Positions 43,381 to 55,701 are shown, numbered from the stretch's first letter. The stretch: DNA of 64,000 nucleotides from Adineta steineri (GCA_905250115.1 CAJNOI010000216.1:62001-126000); one strand, 5' to 3'. Translations and numbers: made by a program. The notes: generated by a model not told the origin, from the letters alone.

Positions 43381-45306
43381 ATGTTTATTGGTGTATTCAT
43401 CATTAGTATATTATGTTATATTATTTATGAAAAGAAATTATTTATGATATTACCTCAAATGATATTTCAATGGTTTGATTATACAATTACAGCAACACAT
43501 TCAATCTATTTATTGATTGTACTTACAACATTCTTTTGTTTTCTATTAGGAACTCGTCGAGTATTAAAAGGACCGATATGTTTCTTTTTTATTTTAATTG
43601 TTGTTATTGAATTATTTTCTTATATATTATTACGATATTTTATTCGTTTATTAGAATCAATATTTATTCGACCAGCTGTATTAAATAATGCTGAAAATTA
43701 TGACGAATGGTATCAATATGCATTTGAAACTGATAAATTACATGGAAGAGAAATATGGAAAGGAAATTCTGAATCAAAATATTATAATGATAATTTAATT
43801 CGAGTATTGACTAATGATTTAAAAATTTCTCGGAAAACAAATGATGTCGAAAAAATTATTAAATTATTACATATGTGTATTAATAAAAGTATGAATGGAA
43901 TTTTAAATGAACATTTATATTCAAAAACTTTAGTTGGAACAAAATATGTTGTAGAAGAATATATCGAAGAAATTGTTACTAGTTTAAAATATTTAACAGA
44001 ACAAGGGCAATTACTTAAAAGCAAAAATCTTTCATCATCACCCATTGATAATCTTTCATATTTATCGAATGTAACATCGGAATTACTCGATATTAATTAT
44101 TCTGAACTAGAAAATGAATTCTCTAATCAAATAATTAATGATAATAATTTTTCGAGAGAAATTCTATCCACTGAATTTATATTGCAAGCATTAAAAGCAA
44201 TGAAATCTCATTATGGTGTAACAGCATTATGTTTATCTGGTGGTGCTGGAATGGGTCATTATCATTGGGGTGTTGTACAAGCACTTTTATCTTCTGGTTA
44301 TTTACCAAAAATAATAAGTGGTACAAGTAGTGGAGCTGTTGTAGCGGCTGTTGTTTGTACAAGATCAGATGAAGAATTACGATCAGTGTTAAAACCTGAA
44401 GCATTACTATTACGTTTAAATTGTTTTGATGTTTCTTGGATAGAACGAATTAAACGTTATTTTAAATATCGTGCTATGTTTAGTCGAGATGTTTGGTTAG
44501 ATAAATTACAATGGTTTGGTGGAGCAGATGTTGAAACAGGACAGATTGGTTTGACTTTTAAAGAAGCATATGAAAAAACGGGTCGGATATTAAATATTAC
44601 TGCAACAAATGCACGAAAACATTCTCCACCACTTTGTCTTAATTATCTATCAACTCCACATGTCACAATTGCTTCAGCTGTATTAGCTTCAGCAGCTGTA
44701 CCTGGTTTAATTCATCCGGTTCATTTAATTGAGAAAATAATTGATAAGCATGGTCAAATAACCTATCGTCCTTTACATAATGAACGATTACAATATCGAG
44801 ATGGAAGTTTTGAAAATGATATACCACTAAATACTTTATCAGAAGTATTTGGTTGTAGTTATTTTTTAGTAAGTCAAACAAATCCACATATTATACCATT
44901 CTTTTTTCATGCTCGTGGACAAGGTGGTCTACCGTCAGGTTGGCGTTTACGTGGAGGAGCATATCGTGGAGGATTTTTATTAGCAACTATGGAATTACTT
45001 TTGAAAGAAGATATGAAAAAATATTTACGAATATTAGCAATGTTTGATTTATTGCCTGCTGTTCTTGAACAAGATTGGTCATTTTTATTTTTACAAGAAT
45101 TTCAAGGACAAATAACTATGGTACCACATGCACGACTTATTGACTATTTTCGATTGATTAGTGATATTAAAGATGTCAACGAAATTTCACACTATCTTCA
45201 AGAGGGAAAATTGACAGCTTGGAGAAAGTTTAGTATGATAAAAAATCGAGAAAAAATTCGATTAACGTTAGAAGATTGTATACAAACATTAGACAATATA
45301 ATATAA
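43381..45306 (+). CDS. DUF3336/patatin-like triacylglycerol lipase (641 aa)
   Basis: A single long exon. The N-terminus has two or three hydrophobic segments (FIGVFIISILCYIIY, SIYLLIVLTTFFCFLL, FFFILIVVIELFSYILL), then a DUF3336-like region (YDEWYQYAFETDKLHGREIWK). The patatin domain follows: oxyanion loop LCLSGGAGMGHYHWGV (284-298), nucleophile elbow GTSSG (Ser316) and the catalytic Asp in RDGSFENDIP (Asp474). A further marker is ASAAVPGLIHPV. This is the layout of yeast Tgl3/4/5 and plant SDP1, which hydrolyse triacylglycerol at lipid droplets. The terminal PHARLIDYFRLISD segment is also typical. The type is common in fungi, plants and protists, so in an animal its origin by transfer is possible, but I cannot test it. 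The active site looks complete. Confidence 0.88.
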   Translation: MFIGVFIISILCYIIYEKKLFMILPQMIFQWFDYTITATHSIYLLIVLTTFFCFLLGTRRVLKGPICFFFILIVVIELFSYILLRYFIRLLESIFIRPAVLNNAENYDEWYQYAFETDKLHGREIWKGNSESKYYNDNLIRVLTNDLKISRKTNDVEKIIKLLHMCINKSMNGILNEHLYSKTLVGTKYVVEEYIEEIVTSLKYLTEQGQLLKSKNLSSSPIDNLSYLSNVTSELLDINYSELENEFSNQIINDNNFSREILSTEFILQALKAMKSHYGVTALCLSGGAGMGHYHWGVVQALLSSGYLPKIISGTSSGAVVAAVVCTRSDEELRSVLKPEALLLRLNCFDVSWIERIKRYFKYRAMFSRDVWLDKLQWFGGADVETGQIGLTFKEAYEKTGRILNITATNARKHSPPLCLNYLSTPHVTIASAVLASAAVPGLIHPVHLIEKIIDKHGQITYRPLHNERLQYRDGSFENDIPLNTLSEVFGCSYFLVSQTNPHIIPFFFHARGQGGLPSGWRLRGGAYRGGFLLATMELLLKEDMKKYLRILAMFDLLPAVLEQDWSFLFLQEFQGQITMVPHARLIDYFRLISDIKDVNEISHYLQEGKLTAWRKFSMIKNREKIRLTLEDCIQTLDNII

Positions 45307-46456
45307 ATACTGCTATATACACAATATTATTCTACATAACAGAAAATATTTTGATCATATATTTACAAGAAACTCAGTTGTCGTATTCTTGATAATGGCT
45401 GATTTTTTTTGTAGAAAAAAAACTGAAAGAAGCGGGAAATATTAAACTATGAAAATCATTTTCTATCTAAAATAAATTTTTTTGCAGAATATTAAAAGTT
45501 GATTTTCACTCAATTTTGACAGATTGATTCGATTGCGATTATGTGTGAATCATTTAAAAATCAATATTATCTAGAGTATAATTTATACGATATAAATATC
45601 TTTAGTTCAATTCTTTTTAAAAATATAGTGACTAGTAAGAGTAAATTGTAAGTATTGGATTTATATAGTACATTCCAATATGCAGTTACGTTCTTTGTCT
45701 TGAGTGTGGGGATGTCGGTGAAAGTGAAGAACAGAATGAGACCCTTACCAACACCTCTTTTCAAATGACATATCAACTATTTCAGAATATCGATCGCTTC
45801 CATACACAAAAGAATGGAAAGATAATAATATGGAGAAAAAAACTATAAATTTCTCTCTCATATCTTATGTGCACTATCTTAATCAAAGATTATGAAGAGA
45901 TCATTAAATATACTTTTTTTTTTAGAAGTTAGATGGCCATGAAAATGAACATCTGGACAAGTTTTCCAAAAAAACTCATTCTATTCTTTTTCATTCTTCT
46001 CTCACTTTCTCTCTTTTATTTTTCTAAATAATCATAATAAATAATTTATTTCTGTATTTTATTCAAAACTAACTTTGAAAAAAGAGGAAATATGATTAAT
46101 ATTTCTATTGATACAGGATTTGTTTTTGTTGTTGCAAATATCATGATATGCTCAACTAATTATTTAAGTCATGCACGGTAGTTTCTATTTAATTGAGATA
46201 ACAAGTAGAGAAATATATATATTATTTTAACTAGCATAAAAATAAATCAAAACTTTATTTTAACATTGTAAAAATATTGAAGTTTAGTGAAAAGAACAAG
46301 TATGAACATGAATAACAGAGTTGGAGTTGAAGAAGTAATGTATTAAATAGATAAAAAAATAATCTTGTTTTCTTTTTGAATATTTTAGTTTGTTGAAGTT
46401 AATTCTAATACATCACGATTCCGTAGATTGTATGTAAATATTATGAATTGAAATAA
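45307..46456. other. intergenic, no gene seen
   Basis: AT-rich; one hairpin at 45697-45765. A possible 5' untranslated exon boundary (tattttag at about 46388) precedes the NHL gene start. Confidence 0.4.
45697..45765. repeat. TGTGGG-type hairpin, degenerate
   Basis: tcttgagtgtggggatgtcg faces cttaccaacacctcttttca. Confidence 0.55.
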
Positions 46457-47995
46457 ATGATCAGAAGAATTTGTTATCTTAGATGTGAACATTTTCGAAA
46501 GAGAAAATTAATGTGGATAATATTTTTGATTGTTCTAATTGTTGCAATTATAGTTATTTCAACAACTACTGTTTTGTTGAATAAAACTAAAAGAGAAAAA
46601 ACAGTAACAATAGAGATAACAAGCGATACGACAGAAATAACAACATTATCAGAGATATCAACAATATTAACAACAACAATCGAGAGTGGTATGATTTTGT
46701 TAAAACTAATTTGTTTCTTATTAAAGAATACATAAAAGAGGAATTATTCGTAAAATTAATTTTTCTTATTCAGTCTTAAATATTTTTATTCGAATAATGA
46801 CATAAAATAGTTTTATATTCGATAATTAGTAGTCATCAATTATATCATTGTAGAATAATATCAAAAGGTTCACTGAAAGATGAATGAGAAGATAACATCG
46901 GATTTACAGTTCATCCATTTACACCCACATCCATATTCTCGTAATTTATATGTAGTGAGACAGAAATAAAATGTTGAATAAAACAAAATATGTTTTATTT
47001 TTAAGAAATAATTTTTAGATGAAAAAAAGAAAAGAAATTACAATTTTTTTAAATGTTTTATAGAACAAATACTTCCTTCTGTTATCATTGATAGCAATAC
47101 AAAATGGCACCAGAATGCATCTACTGTTGCTGGAGGAAATGGATGGGGAGATGCATTAAACCAATTAAGTCAACCTCTTGGTATTTATATTGATAACGAT
47201 GATGAAAGTATTTATATTGCTGACGCTCTGAACCATCGTATTGTCAGATGGGAATTTGGTGCAAAGGTTGGTGAAATTGTTGCAGGTGAAAATGGATGTG
47301 GAGACGGAATAGGTCAACTGAATGTTCCAAGAGATGTAGTTCTTGATAAAGAGAAAAAATATCTCATCATTTGTGAAGCGAACAACTACCGAGTAATTCG
47401 ATTGTCTCGCCAAAGTACTCAAGATCAACAAATATTGATATCTAATATCGTTTGTCGGGGTTTAGCAATGGATAATAATGGAGATATTTATATTTCTGAC
47501 TCGACAAACAGTGAAGTCAGACGTTTTCAAGAAGGAGATACAGTTGGTACAGTTGTAGCAGGTGAAAAGAGGCCAGGAGGTCAGTTGGATCAACTCTATG
47601 GACCTAGTTTTATTTTCGTCGATAAGTATTATTCAATTTACGTAGCGGATTCTCAGAATAATCGTGTGATGAAATGGATAAAAAATGCTACCGAAGGCTT
47701 TCGTATTGCTCCAGTACAAGTTTCTAATCAAAATCCCAGTTCAATGTCTCAACCCGTAGGTGTGATTGTTGATCATACAGGTAATATTTATGTATCGAAT
47801 TGGGGTAATCATCAAATAATGCGTTGGTCGCCAGATGCAATAGAAGGTAATCCTGTTGCTGGTGAAGAACAATCTGGATCGGAACCCACGCAACTCCGTG
47901 ACCCACAAGATATATCATTTGACCGACAGGGTAATCTTTATGTTGTCGATACAGGCAACAATCGAATACAAAAATTTATTATTGATCGTGACTGA
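46457..47995 (+). CDS. membrane-anchored NHL-repeat protein B (387 aa)
   Basis: Exons 46457-46688 and 47064-47995. A short basic N-terminus (RRICYLRCEHFRKRK) precedes one TM at about 19-41 (MWIIFLIVLIVAIIVISTTTVLL). A Thr/Ser-rich stalk (TSDTTEITTLSEISTILTTT) is followed by an NHL propeller: SIYIADALNHRIVRW, KYLIICEANNYRVIRL, GDIYISDSTNSEVRRF, SIYVADSQNNRVMKW, GNIYVSNWGNHQIMRW and GNLYVVDTGNNRIQKF, so six blades. Topology is type II with the propeller outside the cell. It has the same plan as NHL gene A, but with the whole propeller in one exon. The 375-bp intron contains a C-rich half-hairpin at about 46915-46935. Ligand unknown. Confidence 0.88.
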
Positions 47996-49011
47996 AGGGT
48001 TTTGATGATAAAATGACTTTCGATAAATAATTTTTTTTGTCACTTTTTAAAAGTTCATTAAAAATATGATTAATAATCTAATTTATCATTCAACTTGTAT
48101 ACACCATCTTTGTAGGTTCCTTCTTAGATTTCTATGTATTTTTTGTCAATCTACACAACACAATATTTCCAATAAAAGCTTTCAATAAAATTTATGTTTC
48201 TATAGAATACAAACTAGTGACGCTATCAAATTGCGAGTGTATGATAATAAGAGCTTGGTCATTAATTTTTTTTATATATTGACATCCACACTCTCAAGAT
48301 GGTTTATTAAGGATGTGGGTGTGAGATGAAGATATAAAAGTATTTCAGATGTACACCTGCGTCGCCACGCATATCCAGATTTTTCAGTTACTTTAATAAC
48401 TATTTTCTATTAGTTTTCATTCATTCATAACAGTTTCAATTATGTAATTGAATTGATATATATATATTTCACAATATTTAAAATATTTCCTATTTCCATT
48501 TTTTGATCACCAGTTATTTAAATATTTCCTATAAAAATATGTTTGACTACCACAACATAAACATGGACTAGTTAAGTTACTATGATTATGATTATTTAAA
48601 AAGATTCAACATTGTTTTGATTAAGAATATAATCGAGTTGCTATAAAATTATTCAATCAGATAATTACGACACCTGTTTACACAATTTAACGCCTGACAC
48701 AATATGTCAATCTAACTATTAATAGTTCGAAAGAAATTCTTTTTTACATGCCTATCAATCGCTGATCTTATCGAAATATCACCTTCGCATATCAATCGCT
48801 TTAGACCAAGATTCTGTTTATGAGAAAGATATCGATGTTAATAATTTTACGGAAACTAATTTCATTCATCACTTTTCGTATTAAGAAATCATTTTTCAAA
48901 TATTAAACTGTTAAAATACATATCACAAACTAGACATTAAGAGCGAAATACTTGAAGGTTGTATGGATAAGAAACAAGCAAATATTCTTATCGAAAGAGA
49001 GTTGAAAATAA
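47996..49011. other. intergenic, no gene seen
   Basis: AT-rich, with two hairpin copies (next entry). I see no coding exon. Confidence 0.4.
48231..48380. repeat. two adjacent TGTGGG-type hairpins
   Basis: The first (about 48231-48300) keeps gcgagtgt and gacatccacactctcaagat. The second (about 48308-48380) has aaggatgtgggtgtgagat and the worn arm cgccacgcatatcc. They are back to back, as at 33.3 kb. Confidence 0.6.
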
Positions 49012-49156
49012 TCAAGCAGTATTTTTCCAACCAATAGAAGCGTAATTCCATATACTTGCTTTATTACTAAACTCTGATATCATTGCTGTAAATGTTTTAG
49101 ATGACCAAAGATGTTCAGTTGGAAGTTCTTCATTACTAGTGTCGGTGAATATGCAA
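49012..49156 (-). CDS. orphan exon-like open frame, unknown
   Basis: On the minus strand, after ccaacttttag, a frame reads CIFTDTSNEELPTEHLWSSK, then MISEFSNKASIWNYASIGWK, to a stop at 49012. The peptide looks real (low Asn/Lys-run content, Trp-rich end). An upstream ATG frame at 49468-49406 (MLYHQENVESVDSFEDDEYQ then gttt) could be a first exon, but the two do not join in phase. It may be a decayed gene. Not recognised. Confidence 0.3.
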
Positions 49157-49162
49157 CTAAAA

Positions 49163-49220
49163 GTTGGCAGAGAGTGAGTGAATTCATTATATATCTACAT
49201 CTACATTCACCCATCTCATT
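49163..49220. repeat. TGTGGG-type hairpin, degenerate
   Basis: ggcagagagtgagtgaattc faces tacatctacattcacccatct. Confidence 0.5.
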
Positions 49221-49688
49221 TGTTCGAACAAAGCTCAAATTAAACAGTATTGATTTATTAATTCTTTTTCATATAACATTAATGCAATAATATATTTTTT
49301 TATCTTGGATTTGTCTTATAAAATAGCTATTATAATTGATTAAAAACAGGATGAAGAGAAACTAGTATTTCATTCGTTTATATAATTGAATCAGGAATAA
49401 ATAGAAACCTGATATTCATCATCTTCAAAACTGTCAACTGACTCAACATTTTCTTGATGATAAAGCATTAACAGAGAAAAAATTCGTCATATCAAGATAA
49501 ATATACAAAATGACGATGCACTTCAACATGAAACTTCTTGGTCAGCATTACGCATCATCTAAGATAAGAGACAGTATAAATATTCTTATTACGCTGCGAC
49601 TGAATTATACTCGTTTTTTTTCTTTCATTCAACAGAGGTGAGTGTCTGGAGATAGAACAGTGTCTTTATTTATAATCAAAATATTTAG

Positions 49689-50999
<1,311 letters not shown>

Positions 51000-51196
51000 A
51001 ATCAATTTTTTTCATTGACTTTTTATGATCGAAGCAAATAAGAACAATATATATTTTTTAATTCGAAAATAAAATTAAAAAGATATGAGTCGTTAAAAAT
51101 CACTTTTTTCAAATATAGGATAGTCGGTTCGTACAAATACAAAATATTTATCAATATGTGTAACAGAGAGAAAAAAAGACAAAATTAATTTATTGT

Positions 51197-51747
51197 TTAT
51201 ATTCGTTCACAACAACCTGATTGACATGCTTCACATAATTCTTGTACATGTGGTCCATTCATTTGACGTTCTTTATTGATATCTCGGTTCTGTATTTCTG
51301 GTCGTTCTTCGCCATAATAATACCAACCAAATTTATGATAGAGTGCTTCGAGATATGATTTTATTTTATCATTTTCAAACTCGGGATCAACGAAATGATT
51401 ATTTCTATTGGAGCATCTTTTACATTGTTGACCATAAAAACGAAGTGTTACTTTTCTAGATAATGTTTTTGATTTTGGATGGTATAAAACTACTTGTGCT
51501 TTAGCAGATGCCCAAGTATTTGAACATTTTTTACAGAAGAAACTATAAAAAAAAACTTAACCAATAAAATAAAATGGAAATAATAATTAACAAACAGTGC
51601 ATATCCAGTTCTCGTCATTTTCATACAATTCTTTTGAAGATTTTCATATTGACTCATATCATTTCTGTGAAGAAAAGTTAATATCCAACTATCAGAGCAA
51701 TCTTCAAATACTTCATCAAATAAATCTTGCCAATCAATAAATGGCAT
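51197..51747 (-). CDS. 3CxxC-type zinc-finger protein (RTP-like, about 165 aa)
   Basis: Exons (minus) 51747-51596 and 51542-51197; the frame opens at 51783, but MPFIDWQDLF at 51747 is the natural start. The intron (53 bp) joins GYAL to FFCKKC. The zinc ligands form the receptor-transporting-protein pattern: CKKCSNTW, then QQCKRCSN, then ELCEACQSGCC. In between is a Tyr/His-rich linker (HKFGWYYYGEER). Vertebrate RTPs help odorant receptors reach the surface and some act in antiviral defence; single-domain 3CxxC proteins occur widely in fungi and invertebrates with unknown role. No membrane segment is present. It is convergent with the cathepsin gene, about 200 bp apart. Confidence 0.8.
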
Positions 51748-51823
51748 TTTATTAATATTAAATCTATTTCCGAATTCAATCAATGAATTTGTCGTTTATT
51801 ATTTAACTGCTTTTATATTATTA

Positions 51824-52123
51824 ATGACTATTTTTGGTCTTTTTATTTTCATTATTTTATTTTATATTGGTGATTTCGCTAGATATAATTGTAATTCAAC
51901 TAGAAAGAGTTATTTTAATTATAATCAAGAAAGTACATATGAAATTTTGTTTGCTATTATTATTATGGTATAAATATGTGCTTTTATTGGTATGTTCATT
52001 GGAATTATTTTAAGTATTATTATTTCGAAGAAAATAATGAAACATCATACTGAGAAATTATGGTTACAACAAGAAGCAGAAAAATATATCGTTCAAGATT
52101 TTCAAGAAGACAACATGAATTAG
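51824..52123 (+). pseudogene. broken small two-TM protein gene
   Basis: The frame starts MTIFGLFIFIILFYIGDFARYNC and continues to a second hydrophobic stretch (FIGMFIGIILSIIISKK) and a polar tail (EKYIVQDFQEDNMN), with one in-frame TAA at 51971-51973. The frame before and after the stop is the same, and the hydrophobic pattern is coherent across it. A point mutation is the simplest reading; a misjudged intron or assembly error is possible. It sits 80 bp from the divergent 3CxxC gene. No family recognised. Confidence 0.4.
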
Positions 52124-53020
52124 AAAACTATAAAAGAAATTTGCCCACAGAATGTTAAATATCTGATTATCTTTATTTCACTGACTTTCAGTTCACATAT
52201 TCAAAGTCATATATTTCTATTTTATTGATAGAGTAATTCGTATTTGTTCATATTGATCTTAGAACGAAATATTTTAATTAATTATTTTTTTCTTCTTCCT
52301 TTTATTTTCAGACGTTGTTGTTATAATTGATAATTATAAGCCAAAATGTTATTCGCTATTCAATTTATTGATCCTTTAAAAAAAATAATTAAATTCCTAT
52401 GGTTATTTCAAAGAAAGTTTTTTTAATCATCTTGTTAAGGTTGTTTAATAAACTTGAACAAAATTCCAATACCTTCTGATTATCTTGTTAAAGATAATGA
52501 TCAGCAACTGTAAATGAAAGAAATTCAATTTTTTCATCATCTTTGTAATATAATATAATTTATTTTTGATTTTAATCTAAAATAAAGAAGAAAAAAAAGA
52601 TCTTGAACAACATATTATTGTATTTCATCTTGAGGATGTGGGTGTGAGTATTGCATAAAAACAACACTGACATCCACGTCTGGAGAAAGCAAATAGTATA
52701 ATTGATAGAAGCAATCGAATTCTATTTGCAATCGGCCCATTAGCAAATCCAATGAGAAAAAAACGCGAATCTTATTCGTTGATATCTTAAAAATAAAACT
52801 GTCAGATAAAATTTTATTTTATTACTCGTCAAAGTAAAATAAAAATTAAGTATCGTCTGGAGGAATCTCATAAATCTATCATATGTACATCAGATGGTAA
52901 TCAATCGTTCCACAGTCTATAATAAAATTTAAAAATACCGATCACAAGTGCTCATAAATTACAAAATAATTGTCTTGATCACACGACATTCATCATCTGA
53001 TGATAGACAATGAAAGTAAG
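52124..53020. other. intergenic, no gene seen
   Basis: AT-rich with one hairpin (52628-52686). Confidence 0.45.
52628..52686. repeat. TGTGGG-type hairpin
   Basis: atcttgaggatgtgggtgtgag faces cactgacatccacgtctgg; the right arm is decayed. Confidence 0.65.
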
Positions 53021-53030
53021 TATAAAAGGC
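53021..53030 (+). promoter_or_regulatory. TATA box of the SGNH hydrolase gene
   Basis: tataaaaggc lies 42 bp before the ATG at 53063, followed by gcccgtaagaagcttcattt. This strong core promoter predicts a 5' UTR of only about 10-15 nt. Confidence 0.65.
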
Positions 53031-53062
53031 GCCCGTAAGAAGCTTCATTTCATAATACAATC

Positions 53063-54010
53063 ATGTTGCATTATGTTTCTTGTCTTATTCTCGGTTTCTT
53101 TTTACCAACGCTTGTTGCGGGTTTCTTTATACCAACGTTTGGTGCGTATGACAATTGCATTGATCAACGTCGTTTCGAAAAAATAATAATATTTGGTGAT
53201 TCATACTCGGATCAAGAAAATGGTTATAAGTTAACCAATAAAACATGGCCTCTGTCACCTCCATACTATCGTGGACGATATTGTAACTATCGTAATTGGG
53301 TTGATCAGCTAGAAGTACGTGAAATAAAAAATTATGCCTATCCAGGTGCAACAACTGACAATAGACAAGTACAAGGCTACACAAAGTTTAATACTATTCC
53401 TGTTCCTGGAGTTAACCAACAGATCGATAAATATTTCAATGAATACAGCTCAAATATCATTAGTTCTGAAAAGACTCTTCATATCATCTGGGTTGGTGGC
53501 AACAACATACTTTTCAATCCACTATTACCAATACTTGATATTGCAAGCAATCTAACAAACTTAGTGACAAAGTTATGTGAAAAAAATGCCAAACATGTTC
53601 TAGTATTTAATGTACAACCAGCTCAGTATATTCCTGCGCTTTCAACATATGCAAATGCTACCGTATTAACTGAATTGACAGCAGCATTCAACACTCTTGT
53701 AGCTTTGTATCTACATGCAATTCAACAAGTGTATAAACAAACATCAATCAATATGTTTGATATTAATTCACTTTTCACGAAAGTTATTACACGAGGTCTT
53801 GGTTACTTTAAAGATACAACCAATAGTTGTTGGACTGATGTTAATCCGACTACAATCATACAAAATTGTAAGGATCCTAATAAAAATGTGTTTCTTGACA
53901 ATATACACGTTACTTATCCTGTTCATCAATTAATTGCTGATGTTATTCGAAAATTTTTGTGCCCTTCATATCAAGTGAACACTGCTAGTTGCTATATTCA
54001 CAATGTTTAA
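53063..54010 (+). CDS. secreted SGNH/GDSL-type esterase (315 aa)
   Basis: A single exon. The signal peptide is MLHYVSCLILGFFLPTLVAG. Block I is IIIFGDSYSD with nucleophile Ser47. Block II is represented by NYAYPGATTDN (Gly). Block III is IIWVGGNN (Asn147). Block V is LDNIHVT, with Asp279 and His282 three residues apart. It thus has the full SGNH set for ester hydrolysis of lipids or acetylated carbohydrates outside the cell. The GRYCNYRNWVDQL segment corresponds to the GRFSNGPVWVEYL stretch of fungal and plant GDSL enzymes. The C-terminus has two Cys (FLCPSYQVNTASCYIHNV) likely paired. The lack of introns and the family type suggest possible acquisition from fungi or bacteria (inference). The 3' end of the gene is duplicated just downstream. 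Confidence 0.87.
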   Translation: MLHYVSCLILGFFLPTLVAGFFIPTFGAYDNCIDQRRFEKIIIFGDSYSDQENGYKLTNKTWPLSPPYYRGRYCNYRNWVDQLEVREIKNYAYPGATTDNRQVQGYTKFNTIPVPGVNQQIDKYFNEYSSNIISSEKTLHIIWVGGNNILFNPLLPILDIASNLTNLVTKLCEKNAKHVLVFNVQPAQYIPALSTYANATVLTELTAAFNTLVALYLHAIQQVYKQTSINMFDINSLFTKVITRGLGYFKDTTNSCWTDVNPTTIIQNCKDPNKNVFLDNIHVTYPVHQLIADVIRKFLCPSYQVNTASCYIHNV

Positions 54011-54104
54011 CATATTTATCATTTTCTTTTGCCTTCATATGAAGTGAACACTGCTAATTATTATATTCAAAATGCTTAACATATTATATCACTTTCTTTT
54101 TTCT
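53963..54104. repeat. tandem duplication of the hydrolase 3' end, period 69 bp
   Basis: The segment ccttcatatcaagtgaacac through the stop codon and 3' flank is repeated at 54032 as ccttcatatgaagtgaacac. Copy 2 is non-coding because it follows the stop, and it has several substitutions (tagttgc to taattat). Confidence 0.85.
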
Positions 54105-54165
54105 TTCTAATAAATTTCATATAACCTACCTACATGAAACATTATTCGTCCAGATCTTATCTTTT

Positions 54166-54240
54166 ATGCAAGGTATAAATGTGGGTATGAATGAGAATTC
54201 GACAGTTCACTTTTCATCTACATCCACACTTTATAAGATT
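54166..54240. repeat. TGTGGG-type hairpin, degenerate
   Basis: gcaaggtataaatgtgggta faces catctacatccacactttata, just beyond the hydrolase gene. Confidence 0.55.
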
Positions 54241-55217
54241 TTTTCATAATGATCATGCCCGTCATTTGTTTATTATCGATTTTAGTTTATAAATAATTGT
54301 ACTTCTATAATTTTCTTTATTGAATTTAGTGTTTAGTATCATCAAGAATGTGAATATTTATATGCAAAAGTGAAATAAATGATAAAGGGGAGCGCCTTTA
54401 TAATACGAATTTTATGAATTGATTTCATATCTATCCTTATTTCAATCATTCATAATACTGTTAAGTATAATTAAATCAAACAAACGAAAACAAAATTCTG
54501 AAGTATATAAAAATCGAGTAAACTGTTAGCAGAGACAATACTGTCTACTTACTCGTTCGAAGATTTTATCAGATCATCAAATAACAGAAAAACTGCAAGC
54601 AACTGTTAAGCTTATTTATCGTTTATTCTCTAAATAGAAGAAAATCAATGATATACAAAAAACGATTTTTTTTTCTTTTTCTACTTTATTTGTTCATTCA
54701 TTCATTTATCTATTTAAAATTAAAAAGATGTTTTTTTTTTCATTAAGTATTCTCTTAGTATCATTACTTATTGTTGATTCCCTTAAACTATTTTATTTAT
54801 ACCCAACACACTCTATCCAAGAGAAGAAAAATATGTTGAATAAAACGACGATTATTGATGAAAAGAATAAAAATAAATGTCAACGACAATGGTCATAAAT
54901 ATTGCAGTAGAAATGAGTAAGAATAAATGAGAAAACAAGAATCGTACGACACGTGATACAGACAAACTGACGTTCTTTTCTCTTTCTTATTGTAACATGT
55001 ATTATCGCAGAAGAGAAAAAACTATTTTTTCTCGTTGACTTAACACTAATATACGAAATATGGCTCGACGAATAATGAGTAGTAGTTTATTTTCGATTAA
55101 TAAAGTAAAGTTCTTTTTTTTCATACCAAAAACCAATTACAATAATTTTTTATTCTGCATTACACTAGAGTGTTTCAATTCCAACATTTATAATCAATAG
55201 AACAGCTTCATCAAATA
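54241..55217. other. intergenic, no gene seen
   Basis: AT-rich; no exon, RNA or inverted-end element found. Confidence 0.45.
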
Positions 55218-55286
55218 TCTTGAGGGTGTGGGTGTCGATGTAAGTGTAACATAATACTATCCACACCCATATCTACACCCTCAAGA
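55218..55286. repeat. TGTGGG-type hairpin, well preserved
   Basis: atcttgagggtgtgggtgtc faces ccacacccatatctacaccc followed by tcaaga. Confidence 0.8.
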
Positions 55287-55461
55287 ATGTAGTGAGCATG
55301 AAAATGAAAAATATTGAAGAAGAAGGTTTTTTCTTGTCTTTGAAACATTACTGAGATATTTTATTCAAACGTGCATAAAAAAATCAAGAGTATTTTGTAA
55401 TCTAGTGTTTTTAGTAGGGAAATAAGTAAAACAGTATTTCATCTTTGCAGGTGGATATTGG

Positions 55462-55701
55462 TTATTGAGTAACGAGTCCTTGCAGCTTGTGTGTGGTCAG
55501 AACTGTACGTCCAGCAGTGATTTTATAATCATCAAATGTGCGCCCGTCGTCTAGTGATTGGGCATTAAATATAAGTCGTAGGGCACTTGGATTGATGCCT
55601 ATTTTCACTGCGACTTGTTCTCTGAATTTTTCGATCGCATCCGACGCGTTCACTTTGTAGGTCAGAATGATATTGTCTACTGATTTGAGATAAATTTTCA
55701 T
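55462..55701 (-). CDS. small ubiquitin-like protein (79 aa)
   Basis: The ATG at 55701 (MKIYLKSVDNI) starts exactly at the beginning of a ubiquitin fold; a longer frame to 55743 adds an unlikely leader. The fold is recognisable: beta-hairpin MKIYLKSVDNIILTYKV, helix IEKFREQVAVKIGI, then SALRLIFNAQSLDDGRTFDDYKI and the final strand GRTVLTTHKLQGL. The RLIFNAQSLDDGRTFDDYKI stretch parallels [21 protein letters not shown] of ubiquitin. There is no C-terminal GG (it ends GLVTQ), so it cannot be conjugated as such, and the main acceptor lysines are not evident. It probably acts as a non-covalent ubiquitin mimic. A TATA box and a tandem array lie upstream. Confidence 0.8.
   Translation of the reverse strand: MKIYLKSVDNIILTYKVNASDAIEKFREQVAVKIGINPSALRLIFNAQSLDDGRTFDDYKITAGRTVLTTHKLQGLVTQ

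Noticed and set aside
53127-53384. Antisense frames inside the hydrolase, lipase and ATP-grasp genes
   Set aside because: Shadows of the true reading frames with no features of their own.
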